Assembly (NCBI GenBank): GCA_040387755.1 | Contig: JAZKDB010000002.1 | Coordinates: forward strand, 186,001 to 250,000 | From: Rurimicrobium sp040387755 | GTDB taxonomy: Bacteria; Bacteroidota; Bacteroidia; Chitinophagales; Chitinophagaceae | Direction of reading: 5' to 3' | DNA length: 64,000 nucleotides | In this document: positions 17,901 through 26,100 of the stretch, piece by piece | Layout of the letters: each line of letters opens with the position of its first letter | How positions within the stretch are numbered: position 1 is the stretch's first letter | Position numbers and translations under genes: made by a program | Notes under the pieces: model-generated | The model's input: the letters and a program-made list of their open reading frames with translations, nothing else | The model's database searches: none | Told to the model about the DNA's origin: nothing

Positions 17901-19708
17901 GCAGAACCATCACCATAAATGCGTGGAGAACAAGAACTGGCTGCTCCCGCACGAACCCAAACCTCACCAGTTGTAGTAACTAAAGCAATACCACCACGAG
18001 AAGAACGAATAAAGCTGATTTGAGCAGCTGACACTCCACCCGGCAAAGGCAATTCTGCCATTGGGGATACTGATGCGCGATTGCTTAAAATAGTATTGGC
18101 ACTATAGCCCCAACCCCAGATACCTGCAGTTGTATGCAGCCACATCTGAGTAGCTAAAGCAGATGGAGTAGATGCTACCCCACTTGCTGCAACCCCTTTA
18201 GGTGCACCATTATATTCAAATAATGTAAGAGGAGCGGTAACATTAATACCTGGTTCTGCAGAACTTGAGGCTTCACCCCAAAAAGTAACAGAGGGAGTAC
18301 CATTCATTACTAAAGACCCATGATTTGAAGATGCAAAAATCTCGCTGGCAGTAGGTAAAGGACAACCAACTGCGGGTGATGGAGGACAGACATATTCTTC
18401 AGGAGTATTAATACAGTCAAATGATTTACGAGTACCTGTTGCACCTGAACCATCACCCATACTACCTCTGATTTTGTGTCCTATATAACAAAACTTACTG
18501 GTACCAGCCTGAAATGCAGCTGTAGTGTGTCCTCCCATTTCAAAATATCCTATTGCCGAATGGTTATAAGAAAAGTTAGGTGGAATACGAGGAACTGTAT
18601 ATTGAGCACTATCCAATAGTGGAGGAGTGGTCAAAGATGATAGTGTATCACCTCCTACCATATCAGAGTTATTATTCCCCCAAAGATATAAATTACCTGA
18701 CGAGGTAAGTGCGCCCACAGAATATGCAAATGTCGTAACCCCTTGCCAGGCATTATTTGAACCGATTAACACCACATTATCCAAAGTACCTGTACCTCCT
18801 GGACCCAATACTGCAACCCAACTGGTAGCATCAGTAGTTGTACCCTGCCCCAGATTACCCGAATTATTTTCACCCACAGCGTACATCTTGGCATCATTAC
18901 CCAAAATATATTGCGCTGCATTTTCACCAGAATTGTGCGAACTAATGTTTACATCAGTAGCGGTTACACCAGTAGGATTATTCATTAATGTAGCAAAAGC
19001 GAAAGTGTTTGCAGCACTACCATCTGCAAGAAAAACGGCGTTACCCCATACATATATATTTCCACCTGAAGTCAAGGCCATCATACCACGTCCAGACATA
19101 GACACTCTGATTACGTTGGTTAATGGAGTAGCGACGGCTGTCAAAACTTGATGCCAGGCAGTTGAGCCTGCCCCATCTAAAGAAGTAGAACCATCACCAT
19201 AAATCTGTCCGGGACCACCTGCTCCGTTACCTTTACGCACATATAAGGCACCTGCATTGGTAACAAGGCAAAGACCACCAGCAGCAGCCTCAATGAAACT
19301 TACATCACTGATAGAAACACCACCAGGTAAGGCAATATTGGTAATACCAACCTGGCCAGAACTACCACTAACAATAGTATTAGCACTAACACCCCATCCA
19401 TAAATACCAACAGTAGAGTGTACATATAATTGGTGGGTACCAGCACCAGTACTACCTCCGGCAACAGACAAGGCTACTGCAGATGCGCCACCGTAATTCG
19501 ATTTTGCCAATGTAACAGGAGTCAAAATATCGTCAGTTCCATCAATGTCTGCTTCATCACCCCAATAACGAACAACACTATCATAAGAAATGAGAACCGA
19601 GCTATGGAAGCTGGAAGCCATTGTCTTTCGGGCAACGAGGGCGGGACACTGTGCGTCTACCGTTTGAATTAAAAAAACTGATAAAAGAAGGAATAAAATT
19701 TTCTTCAT
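11909..19708 (-). CDS. Giant T9SS-secreted surface protein with RCC1 and Ig/cadherin-like repeats
   Basis: 2599 residues. Order: signal peptide (1-19, ending VDA/QC); two tandem blocks of RCC1-like beta-propeller repeats (about 20-450 and 450-870, with recurring YGWGVSANTI, VYVWGDN, IYGDGSTSLD); one SdrD/CNA-B-like domain (about 875-965); twelve Ig/cadherin-like domains of about 115-125 residues (about 970-2410, each with a DPDGTVVSYT-like strand and a Cys pair as in YCTTPPATGC); and a C-terminal region with FTAKKQGKNALIEWET and a type-A sorting domain (VHPNPVTDNVVIS to the terminal MKITKK). Type IX secretion would deliver it to the cell surface or medium. Adhesion or a structural role is likely but unproven. 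It is preceded by a small antitoxin-like ORF and ends in its own terminator. Confidence 0.92.
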   Translation of the reverse strand: MKKILFLLLSVFLIQTVDAQCPALVARKTMASSFHSSVLISYDSVVRYWGDEADIDGTDDILTPVTLAKSNYGGASAVALSVAGGSTGAGTHQLYVHSTVGIYGWGVSANTIVSGSSGQVGITNIALPGGVSISDVSFIEAAAGGLCLVTNAGALYVRKGNGAGGPGQIYGDGSTSLDGAGSTAWHQVLTAVATPLTNVIRVSMSGRGMMALTSGGNIYVWGNAVFLADGSAANTFAFATLMNNPTGVTATDVNISSHNSGENAAQYILGNDAKMYAVGENNSGNLGQGTTTDATSWVAVLGPGGTGTLDNVVLIGSNNAWQGVTTFAYSVGALTSSGNLYLWGNNNSDMVGGDTLSSLTTPPLLDSAQYTVPRIPPNFSYNHSAIGYFEMGGHTTAAFQAGTSKFCYIGHKIRGSMGDGSGATGTRKSFDCINTPEEYVCPPSPAVGCPLPTASEIFASSNHGSLVMNGTPSVTFWGEASSSAEPGINVTAPLTLFEYNGAPKGVAASGVASTPSALATQMWLHTTAGIWGWGYSANTILSNRASVSPMAELPLPGGVSAAQISFIRSSRGGIALVTTTGEVWVRAGAASSCSPRIYGDGSASLDVAGSTAWHQVTTAVATPLTGVVELSLGGTAAIAITATQAYVWGDNTYLGDGTAAANRNRAALMTLAAGVRPRTAEIIQSGSLEAAQFILGKNNKVYCLGRNANGVLGIGSATTTLVNTNWDSLALVGIRKISSNNPFANGVYSMGAITLLGNVTLWGANDNNRLGFTSTADVTSPTAATTVPAGDAANFEIAGQHTIIFSKSSAQFYFAGQTVGGSRADGSADGITTNFTLAGTVINCANTAFNLSGNLYQDNNGLTDNLVNGTAISSVGGVAIHANLLDEGGYVIATTPIVGGAYSFTSIPFGNYSIQISPTAGTVFALAPTSIISGGYVYGGEQIGTVAGVNVDATPDGKIAVALSETKTNVNFGITPPPPVANNIAAPRMNNSVGITAIPQLQASSPINITIDSFFVATIPAPASGVLYYCVTPGIGCATSPVTAGMRLTYDQSKSLFFDPAATFTGTASFTYNVHDNNSLASNTATYTIPVYNNPPVTQNVTAAQMANTNAATLIPGLIGADADGTISSYTVSSIPSASQGVLTYCTTGDEPCTGVVTTISGSTVLTPAQMGTLKLDPDPGFTGNYVFNYIATDNNSNTSNTSTYTVPVVAPLLVGGNLPPVATNIISQNINNSLSATPIPNLLGTDPDGTVVSYTIGASVPNTVTEGTLSYCTTPPATGCGTAVTASLVMTPAQAATLSFDPVSSFIGTASFTYTATDNYGTPLTSAPATYQIPVVNTPPVANPDKVAPIANTLVTPTLLPPLSGSDYDGTVVSYNITSVPAASQGTLQYCVSPGPGCALTTITVPVSGLTPAQIATMNFTPVSTFTGDYVFNFTTVDNNSLVSQPATFTIPVVAAPVTTGQPPIAYSYNNAPISSLGTAALTTALSGTDPDGTIASYQVRSITPTNEGTLTYCTTPPATGCGTAVTVGLSLTPAQAATVLFTPNANFTGTSTFTYSNTDNSGNLSNIATITIPVVNNPPVARNITNAPIEKTASATTLNPLASTDADGTVVNYTILTIPTVSQGTLRVCTSAPSTGCTPVTAGQVLTPAQISQLAFTPNPTATSPLVTFLYSTIDNSGNTGNIASASLSLFDPLIIPPVANNISAPPMNNNVGRTSIPQLQASSPADVAIASYSVLTLPAASEGVLYYCATAPAVCALGSLTAVSTSTPLTPAQSESLYFDPAATFTGNSTFTYNATDANGLLSNTATYAIPVINNPPVTINVRTAQLIDTTDRIYLPELVGADKDGNVVSYTVSSIPGAGAVLTYCSTGDVPCTGVITTISGTTVLTPAQAITLEIDPTTGFSGDYIFNYIATDNNGNVSNTSTYTIPIVPFTSLGGNMPPVATNITTQNINSSAGATPIPNLLGTDPDGNVASYTIGATVPNTVTQGTLSYCTTPPATGCGTPVTATLVLTPAQAATLSFDPVATFTGTASFTYTATDDNGTPLTSAPATYQIPIVNNPPVANPDKVAPIANTVVTPTLLPPLSGSDYDGTVVSYNITTVPPSTQGTLQYCATPGPGCVLSTIAAPITGLTPAQVATLNFIPNSGFTGNYIFNFTTVDNNSLVSQPAPFTIPVVAFDVTPGEPPIAYSYNNAPISSLGTAALTTALTGTDPDGTIASYTVTSITPANEGTLTYCTTPPATGCGTAVTVSLVLTPAQAATILFTPNANFTGTSTFNYTNIDNDGNLSNTATVTIPVVNNPPVSTNINNAAMSRVAPATSLLPLSSTDADGSVVSYTILTVPTIEEGVLRVCTTAPSTGCTPVTAGQVLTPAQIAQLAFTPEYWNHSPVITFLYSTIDNSGNLSNIAAANIPMFDVLPLPIELLDFTAKKQGKNALIEWETGIEKAGVKYYLQHSINGKDWSVINTQNAKSQGSISNKYDFVHTNITNGMQYYRLKIMDMESNFKYSLVRTLNFDQNQNYSIMVHPNPVTDNVVISTSDGTPMSQISIYNNEGKKIQEFTQVNSGTSINMNAYTSGLYLIKIQDKNGEMQVMKITKK
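12455..16790 (-). repeat. Duplicated six-domain block inside the giant gene
   Basis: The twelve Ig-like domains are not equally related: domain 1 matches 7, 2 matches 8, and so on to 6 with 12. Landmarks at 16761 and 14598 (the VANNI codons of domains 1 and 7) are 2163 bases (721 codons) apart. Landmarks at 15291 and 13122 (domains 5 and 11) are 2169 bases apart. A unit of about 2.16 kb encoding six domains has therefore duplicated in tandem. Confidence 0.85.
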
Positions 19709-19750
19709 TACTGTAGAAATTGTGTGAGTTTTAAATTTATATATTGTTGA

Positions 19751-19948
19751 TTATATTAATTTTAAGTCATGCTTTGCTTTTACATGATCCAAATTTTGAT
19801 ATTTCCAAAGTTTAATTCTGTTTACAATTGCACTATTGTCTTCATTTAGATCAGTTTCGCTTAACGAGAAAGAGTTTATCGCTAATTCAATAACCTTCAA
19901 TCGCTCATTAAGCGGTAATTTTATTAAGTCATTTAATAGATATTGCAT
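19751..19948 (-). CDS. Putative antitoxin-like addiction-module protein
   Basis: 65 residues. The N-terminus (LLNDLIKLPLNERLKVIELAINSF) resembles the start of the unstable-antitoxin family PF09720/TIGR02574, where an LPxxERxxxIExxxxS helix is typical. The C-terminal half, rich in Lys and Asn, does not match the usual ending. No toxin-like partner (RelE/ParE) lies next to it: downstream is the giant surface-protein gene (42 bases away) and upstream a long noncoding region. It is either an orphan antitoxin or a small regulatory protein; the assignment is tentative. Confidence 0.5.
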   Translation of the reverse strand: MQYLLNDLIKLPLNERLKVIELAINSFSLSETDLNEDNSAIVNRIKLWKYQNLDHVKAKHDLKLI

Positions 19949-20040
19949 AAAATTAATATTTTAAATTATTTGTTTTTTAATTCAACTAGTTTATGGGTAC
20001 ACTGATCTAAAACTTATAATCACATCAAAAATCATTCCGA

Positions 20041-20098
20041 AAATTTGTGAAATGCACTTTTAAATTTGTGAAATGCAGTTTTAAATTTGCGAAATGCA
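20041..20098. repeat. Three direct repeats with 21-base period
   Basis: AAATTTGTGAAATGCA occurs at 20041-20056 and 20062-20077, and with one change at 20083-20098. The repeats are exactly 21 bases apart (two helical turns). A close copy (14 of 15 bases of TAAATTTGTGAAATG) sits at 20407-20421. Phasing on one face of the helix suggests binding sites for a protein. Confidence 0.75.
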
Positions 20099-20254
20099 CA
20101 TGTTGTAAAAATATTGTCACATAAATTTGCTGGTTTTAAGTATGTTATAATAAAGAATAATAGCTGATTATTTCAGGTAAAAAAACAAATATTTGCAAAC
20201 ATATATATTGCAATACAATAAGCTATAGGAAAAAAGCCAAAGAATCTGGCTCAA

Positions 20255-20272
20255 CTATTCCTTAAGGAATAG
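20255..20272. promoter_or_regulatory. 18-base perfect palindrome
   Basis: CTATTCCTTAAGGAATAG is perfectly self-complementary and lies mid-way between the divergent transcription units. No T-run follows, so an operator is more likely than a terminator. Confidence 0.5.
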
Positions 20273-20599
20273 GAAACAGAACACATAACAATTGGATAGT
20301 TTCAAAACATTAGCTATACTTAATAAATATTGGTTTCGCAAAATTGTATTAAATATAATTTTTTAGCAATACTCCTTTATTAGTATTTATTTGCTAAAGA
20401 GCAGTGTAAATTTGTAAAATGACCAAAATAATTTGCAAACCGACCCTAGTAGTCAAACCTCTCAGCCATAAAATGTGGTAAAAGGAGGATAAAGGATAAG
20501 GTATTTACCTATGTGTTTTATGCAATTAATTTAAAATTATATAACAATAAGAATATAAAAAGCTGTGGAAATAATAAAAAAAATCGCTTCATTTACCGC

Positions 20600-22510
20600 A
20601 TGAATAAGGCTTTCATTTCTATACTGTTTCTCTTGCTTTGTTCCTGCAAAAGAGATCCAAATCACAAAGAACCCGACAGCAAATCAGATTCTTTAAGAAT
20701 TGCCTCGTTGAACAATATCGCTTTCGAACTTCAGTATAGAAACCTTGACAGTGCATTGAACATCTATTCAGAAATAGCTACATTATCCCGTAATAGTCAT
20801 TCAGTAAAAGTCATGATGAACTACTATAAAACGATGTCTGCGTTTTATGGAATACGATTAAAAGATTTTGATAAGTCAAAAAAATATCTGGATAGTGTAT
20901 GGATTTTAGCTAATAGCGGCGGGAATGATTCATTAAAGTATCTGGCCTATTTTGTTGAAGCACGTTACTATCTTGCCATTGATAATATAATCCTGGCTAG
21001 CAATAGTTTCCTAAAATCAATTAAGTCACAAAGAAAGTCTGTAGATTCTCTTATCTTATTCGTAACCTACTCTGACTTAGCAAAAATATACTTTCTGCAA
21101 AAGGATTATGAAAAGGCCGTAGCATACTACAAACCATTGATGGCTTATGATGAACGTATGCGAGACACGGCAAGCATGATAAAAAACTATCTCAATCTTT
21201 ACTCTTATACATCACATTCAAAAAACAAGGAAAAGGCTATTGAATACTTATATAAGGCTAAATATTTAACTGACATCACCCGTTATAAATCGCTGCATCA
21301 TATTCTGCTTTTCAATTTTTCAATTTATCATTCTTTAAAAGGGGATTTTGATAGTGCATTATTCTATGTGGATGATGCAATAAAAGAACAGAATTCAAAG
21401 AAGGTCTCTCCAGAAAATTCAATTAAATTTTTAATCCTAAAAACTCAACTATTAACTGATTTAAAAAGATTTGAAGATGCAGAAAAAACCTTAAAAGAGG
21501 TGACTCAAAATATTCAATTACAACAAATTGAACTAGTTGATCAATCCAATTATTACGAATCTATGTGCTCATTATTCAAAGCCGAAAAAAAATATAGTGA
21601 AGCATTGGAAGCATTAGAAAAACAAAACGAAATACAAAAAAAAATCAATATTAATACAAAAGATGAGCAATTATTAAATCACGAAAAAGCATTAATAAGA
21701 CTTTCATCTGAAAAGACTATCATTGCCAAAAACAATCAAATCACCCGACAGAGACTTTATTCAATTATACTGCTTGTAACATGTATTCTGCTCAGCATTA
21801 TAGCTTTTTTATTTTACCAGCATTTAAGAAAAATAAAGAAAATTGAATTATTGAAGTGGAATCAAATACAGAAAGAGAAGGAACTTGAAAATGAAAAATT
21901 GTTGGTACAATATCAGATTGAAGAAAGGAATAGGATTTCACAGGAAATGCATGATGATCTGGGCAGTACCCTAACTACTATTTCTATTGCAGTAGAGCTT
22001 TTTAATCTTTACCCCAATAACCAATTGCCAATACAAATAATCAACCAATCAACAATAGAGCTGAGTAACAAAATAAACGATATAGTATGGAGTCTAAATG
22101 TACACAATGATACTTTGCAGAGTTTAATTGCTTACTTCAGAAAATTTGCAAGGATTTTTTTGACTGACGCAGGAATAAAACTAACTTGGGAGCAAAGAGC
22201 ATTTGATGACGGAAGAAACGTGGTGGGTTATGTAAGGCGAGGTATATTTCTAACTCTTAAAGAGACACTTAATAATGTTGTAAAACACTCAAAAGCGACA
22301 GAAGTAAGTATAGTAATAGTATACGAAAATCAGAACTTGAATATTGCAATTAAGGATAATGGTGTAGGTTTAGATGAAGAGGCAAACAGACTGTACGGAA
22401 ATGAAGGAAATGGATTGAATAATATACGCAAAGGAATCTCAAAACTAAATGGAAGTGTAGAAATTCAAAAGAATAACGGGACAATGATAATATTCTCTAT
22501 CCCAATTTGA
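20600..22510 (+). CDS. TPR-containing sensor histidine kinase (NarL/DesK type)
   Basis: 636 residues from the ATG at 20600. This start gives MNKAFISILFLLLCSC, a signal peptide with a lipobox-like LCSC; the longer frame from 20513 buries it. Residues about 30-400 are TPR-like helices (periplasmic), followed by a transmembrane helix near 390-415 (ILLVTCILLSIIAFLFY), a coiled coil, a HisKA_3 dimerisation helix with phospho-acceptor His451 (EMHDDLGST), and an HATPase domain with NNVVKHSKA, DNGVGL and GNGLNNI. It autophosphorylates and passes phosphate to the regulator encoded 27 bases downstream. The ligand is unknown. The divergent giant surface protein could be a target (inference). Confidence 0.88.
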   Translation: MNKAFISILFLLLCSCKRDPNHKEPDSKSDSLRIASLNNIAFELQYRNLDSALNIYSEIATLSRNSHSVKVMMNYYKTMSAFYGIRLKDFDKSKKYLDSVWILANSGGNDSLKYLAYFVEARYYLAIDNIILASNSFLKSIKSQRKSVDSLILFVTYSDLAKIYFLQKDYEKAVAYYKPLMAYDERMRDTASMIKNYLNLYSYTSHSKNKEKAIEYLYKAKYLTDITRYKSLHHILLFNFSIYHSLKGDFDSALFYVDDAIKEQNSKKVSPENSIKFLILKTQLLTDLKRFEDAEKTLKEVTQNIQLQQIELVDQSNYYESMCSLFKAEKKYSEALEALEKQNEIQKKININTKDEQLLNHEKALIRLSSEKTIIAKNNQITRQRLYSIILLVTCILLSIIAFLFYQHLRKIKKIELLKWNQIQKEKELENEKLLVQYQIEERNRISQEMHDDLGSTLTTISIAVELFNLYPNNQLPIQIINQSTIELSNKINDIVWSLNVHNDTLQSLIAYFRKFARIFLTDAGIKLTWEQRAFDDGRNVVGYVRRGIFLTLKETLNNVVKHSKATEVSIVIVYENQNLNIAIKDNGVGLDEEANRLYGNEGNGLNNIRKGISKLNGSVEIQKNNGTMIIFSIPI

Positions 22511-22537
22511 TTGTTTAGATAATTTTAAAATAGCAAA

Positions 22538-23176
22538 ATGATAAATGTAGTAATCGTAGAAGACCTTCCTATTCACCAATTATATTTTAAGACGATTATC
22601 GATCAGGATGAACAACTGTGCTGCTTAGATGTCTTTGACAATGGCAGAGATGCAATTGCAAACATTCCTAGTTTAAATCCGCATGTTGTATTGATTGATT
22701 TGGGATTAAATGACATAAATGGCATAGAATGTATTGCTCAGTTATCCAAAATTTGTCCTGATATAAAATTTATGGTCTGTACTGTTCACGACGAAGATGA
22801 AAATGTTTTTGAGGCATTAAAATCAGGCGCCAACTCTTATATACTAAAAAAGAGTAAACCTTATCAAATAATTGATGCAATTGTTGAAATGCATGAAGGT
22901 GGGTCTCCAATCAGCAGTGACATTGCAAGAAAAGTATTGAACCAATTGCCCAAAATAAAGGCAGAATCAATCGACACGTCGTATCATATCACACCAAGAG
23001 AAAAAGAAATACTCAATCTTCTGTCAAGAGGGTTATCATATCAGGAAGCGGCAGATGAACTTTATATAAGTGTCAAAACCCTAAAAAAACACACCTACAA
23101 TATCTATCAAAAATTAAATGCCGGGAATAGAACGGAAGCTTTAAACAGATTTTTTGGTAGTAAAGCAGAGAAATAA
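22538..23176 (+). CDS. NarL/FixJ-family response regulator
   Basis: 212 residues: a receiver domain (1-120) with the acidic pair near VEDLP, phospho-acceptor Asp54 in VLIDLGLNDING and the conserved Lys in LKKSKP; then a LuxR-type helix-turn-helix (about 145-205) with TPREKEILNLLSRGLSYQEAA and SVKTLKKHTYNIYQKL. It pairs with the upstream kinase. The 21-base repeats upstream of the operon are candidate binding sites. It ends 9 bases before the convergent tamB stop. Confidence 0.92.
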   Translation: MINVVIVEDLPIHQLYFKTIIDQDEQLCCLDVFDNGRDAIANIPSLNPHVVLIDLGLNDINGIECIAQLSKICPDIKFMVCTVHDEDENVFEALKSGANSYILKKSKPYQIIDAIVEMHEGGSPISSDIARKVLNQLPKIKAESIDTSYHITPREKEILNLLSRGLSYQEAADELYISVKTLKKHTYNIYQKLNAGNRTEALNRFFGSKAEK

Positions 23177-23185
23177 AATATCCGG

Positions 23186-26100
23186 CTATGGTTTTACACC
23201 ATTCATTTTTTCCTGCTTTTCCCGTAGTATCCTTTTCTTAGAATGAAGGAACTCATAGAGATTGTCAAAACTTTTACGTACCGTAAGCCCCACTCCCTGA
23301 CGGGCAATATTATATCCATAAAACAAGTCGTAATTACTGGCACGAAACCCAACTAAACTTACCCCACCATCTGAAGTAAGCAAATATTGAGCTCTAAAAT
23401 CCCCTGCCAAATTAAAACTGCTTGCGCTTTGATTGGTAGTAGTAGGTCTTCCCCAATCATAAGCACTTCCTACCTGCAAGCTTAAGCGATCATCAAAATA
23501 ATTTTTTTGGAGACCAAATTTTAATTGATTGCGACTATCTGCAGAAGATACTACCCCACCTGTGCCAGTAGTGTTTGCCTCCTGGCCGAAACTCTTGTAC
23601 TGAACCATTACCTGTAGCTTTTGATCTCCCAACAATTTGTTGAGTGCCGAAGTAAGCAAAGGAGATGCCTGAGAGGCTATGGTTTCTCCCAATGTATTTT
23701 TCGCACCTGTTACAGCCAAAGTATTGGTAATACCCTGCGAAGGAATAAATGAGCCCAAAAACAATAATGAACTTACCTGATTGGTCAATGCTGTCTTATC
23801 ACTTGTATTAATTCGGTTCAATTCGGCAAAAGCAGGTGTACCCATTGACCGCTTCTCTGGCAGCTCAATTTCATAAGACAAATCGGGACTGGCCAAGGTG
23901 CCTCGCATCCTCAATTGAACATTCACAATTTGTGTAGTCTTTGCATCCTTTATTTCAGTTTCTGAAAGCAATTGAGCTTTGTTTTGGTCTAACAAATCGT
24001 AAAGCCGCCCCGTGGTAGGATAAGTAGCAAATACATTTAAACGAGTATTGGCAATATTTCCATTAAATGCTATAGAACTACCGGAATTAATATTAAAAGT
24101 CTTTGAAAGTACCTGACGGAAAGTGAAGGTATAGCTACCCTTTTCAATATTATAATTTCCAAACATCGAATAATCTTCATTTGCTGGGACGTTAATACTT
24201 AAATTTCCATTTCCGGTTGCATTAATCTGATCTCCGGTATTGGGGTCCAAAACCAAAGTGACATCCATTAGCGAATTGAGCACAGCAGAAATTTTGACAC
24301 TAAGTCTGTCTTTGACCTTAGTAATTTTATTGGTTGGCTCAACATCGTATGATTTAAATGAAATATACGTATTAGTGCTATAATCCCCTGCCGAGTTATA
24401 TGGCAAGTATAAACTTGATTTTTTAGTAGGAGTAGCATTAATGCTCATATTCATATCAGAGATAAAGCCATTAATACTAAAATCTGTTTTGGCAATCACG
24501 TGTCCATAAAAAAGGTCGTTTTCATAATCTCGTAAATTAACAACCTCAAACTGATCCGTTTTTAAACGGATATTCATTTGAGGATTACTTAAATTAGCAA
24601 AACGTACGGTTCCTGTGGCAAGTGCTTTATTCTTGTAAACATCAAACAACTCAATGTTATTAAGGGTAGCTGTTTGATTTTCTAAACTAATTCTGCCCAA
24701 AGGTATTGTGTACAAAGTACCCGTATAATCAACTTTTGCAGCCACATTACGCAAAATAAGTTCTCCATTCAGATTTGGCTTTTCAATCAAACCTTTAATG
24801 CTTACAGATCCATCTAGTATACCACCAATACTACTGGTATATCCTTTTAAAAAGGGCTCCAGAAACTTCAATGGGAAATTTGAGATGAATATCTGACCAT
24901 CTAACTGTTCCTCTGATTTTGTATCCAGAGATATATTTCCCACTGTAGTCATTGAAAATTTGTCATTAAAAATACCGCTTGAGTTTTCCATTACAATTAA
25001 TGATTTCCCCATATCATAGGAACCTTTAATCCTGACCAAACCAACTGTATCACCTAGTACTTTTACACCAACTGCTTCGAGATTGCTTGTCACCAATGGT
25101 TGAGTAAACAGGTTTTCAATCAGTATATCGCCATTCACTCTTCCATCAAGATTATATGATGCTGCCGGGGTCAAACTGGCCAATTGACCGATATCAATAT
25201 TGGTTGCCTTTATTACCATTGGCTGACCAATCCTAGATTGATCGGTATTTACAAGTAATTTTTGCAAACCTGAATTAAAACTTAATTGATCAACCAACAA
25301 GTAATTTCGGGCATACACTATTTTATTTCCAGAAAGAATTTCCCATTTTTCATTGTTGAGATATAATTCTGAAGGAAGAAAATGAGCAAACAATGTGTCA
25401 TTCTTTGCAAATGCAGAACCACTCAAGGTAGCAGTGCCATATTGCTGGTCAGATTTGGATGCCAGAGTATAGGTTAAGGTATCATTGGCAACACGGGCGT
25501 CAAGTTTTAACGATGTGTTGAGTAAATTATCGCTCAGGATTAAATGCTCAATATTTGTGCTGATATTGAGTTTATTATAATCACCTTCACCAACTAGAAC
25601 TGTATTAAATATCTTTAATGTACTAATTTTCCCGTACGGAACCTGAGCTTTCAAACTGAGAGTCTTGTTAATTGTATTCAAATTACCTACAAGAGAAGAA
25701 CTGTCAAATCCACTGGATAGAGTAAAGGCATTAATTAAATCAGAAACCTGACGGGTATTAATGCGAAAATTAATATCCTGATCCGCTGCTACCTTACCGG
25801 TACTTTTTATGTAGTTGGGTAAATACCTGCTTAAGTAATATTGCATAGAATTAGGTATTTCACTCAATAAAAACCTGCCTTTAATTTCAGCACTAAGTAA
25901 ATTACTTTCTATGTCAATATGCTTTTCATTAGCATCCATATAAGACCTGATATTGATAGAGTCTAAATCCATCCTTTTTGTCTTTCTCTGCAAATTAATA
26001 TTATACAGCTTTGCTGTACCTATAAAATCATCAATTGATTTGCCGGAACAATTCAAATCAAAATCTCCGGATAAGGTAACGGGCACATCAGAAAAGTGTA

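Larger units (their letters stand above)
19949..20599. other. 650-base AT-rich intergenic region between divergent genes
   Basis: I find no convincing gene here. An in-frame extension of the kinase ORF back to 20513 is not used, because the signal peptide starts at 20600. The region holds three 21-base direct repeats (20041-20098), a related copy near 20407, an AGCCA-N7-TGGCT hairpin (20235-20251) and an 18-base palindrome (20255-20272). It is a likely control region for the divergent surface-protein and two-component genes; a small RNA cannot be excluded. Confidence 0.6.

Noticed and set aside
18627..19151. 174-codon plus-strand ORF inside the giant gene, plus others at 12341-12709 and 19430-19672
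   Set aside because: They are antisense to the RCC1 and repeat coding regions, have no recognisable domains, and arise from the biased codon use of a long repetitive gene.
20041..20098. CRISPR array
   Set aside because: Only three 16-base repeats with 5-base spacers and no cas genes; this is an iteron-like operator pattern.
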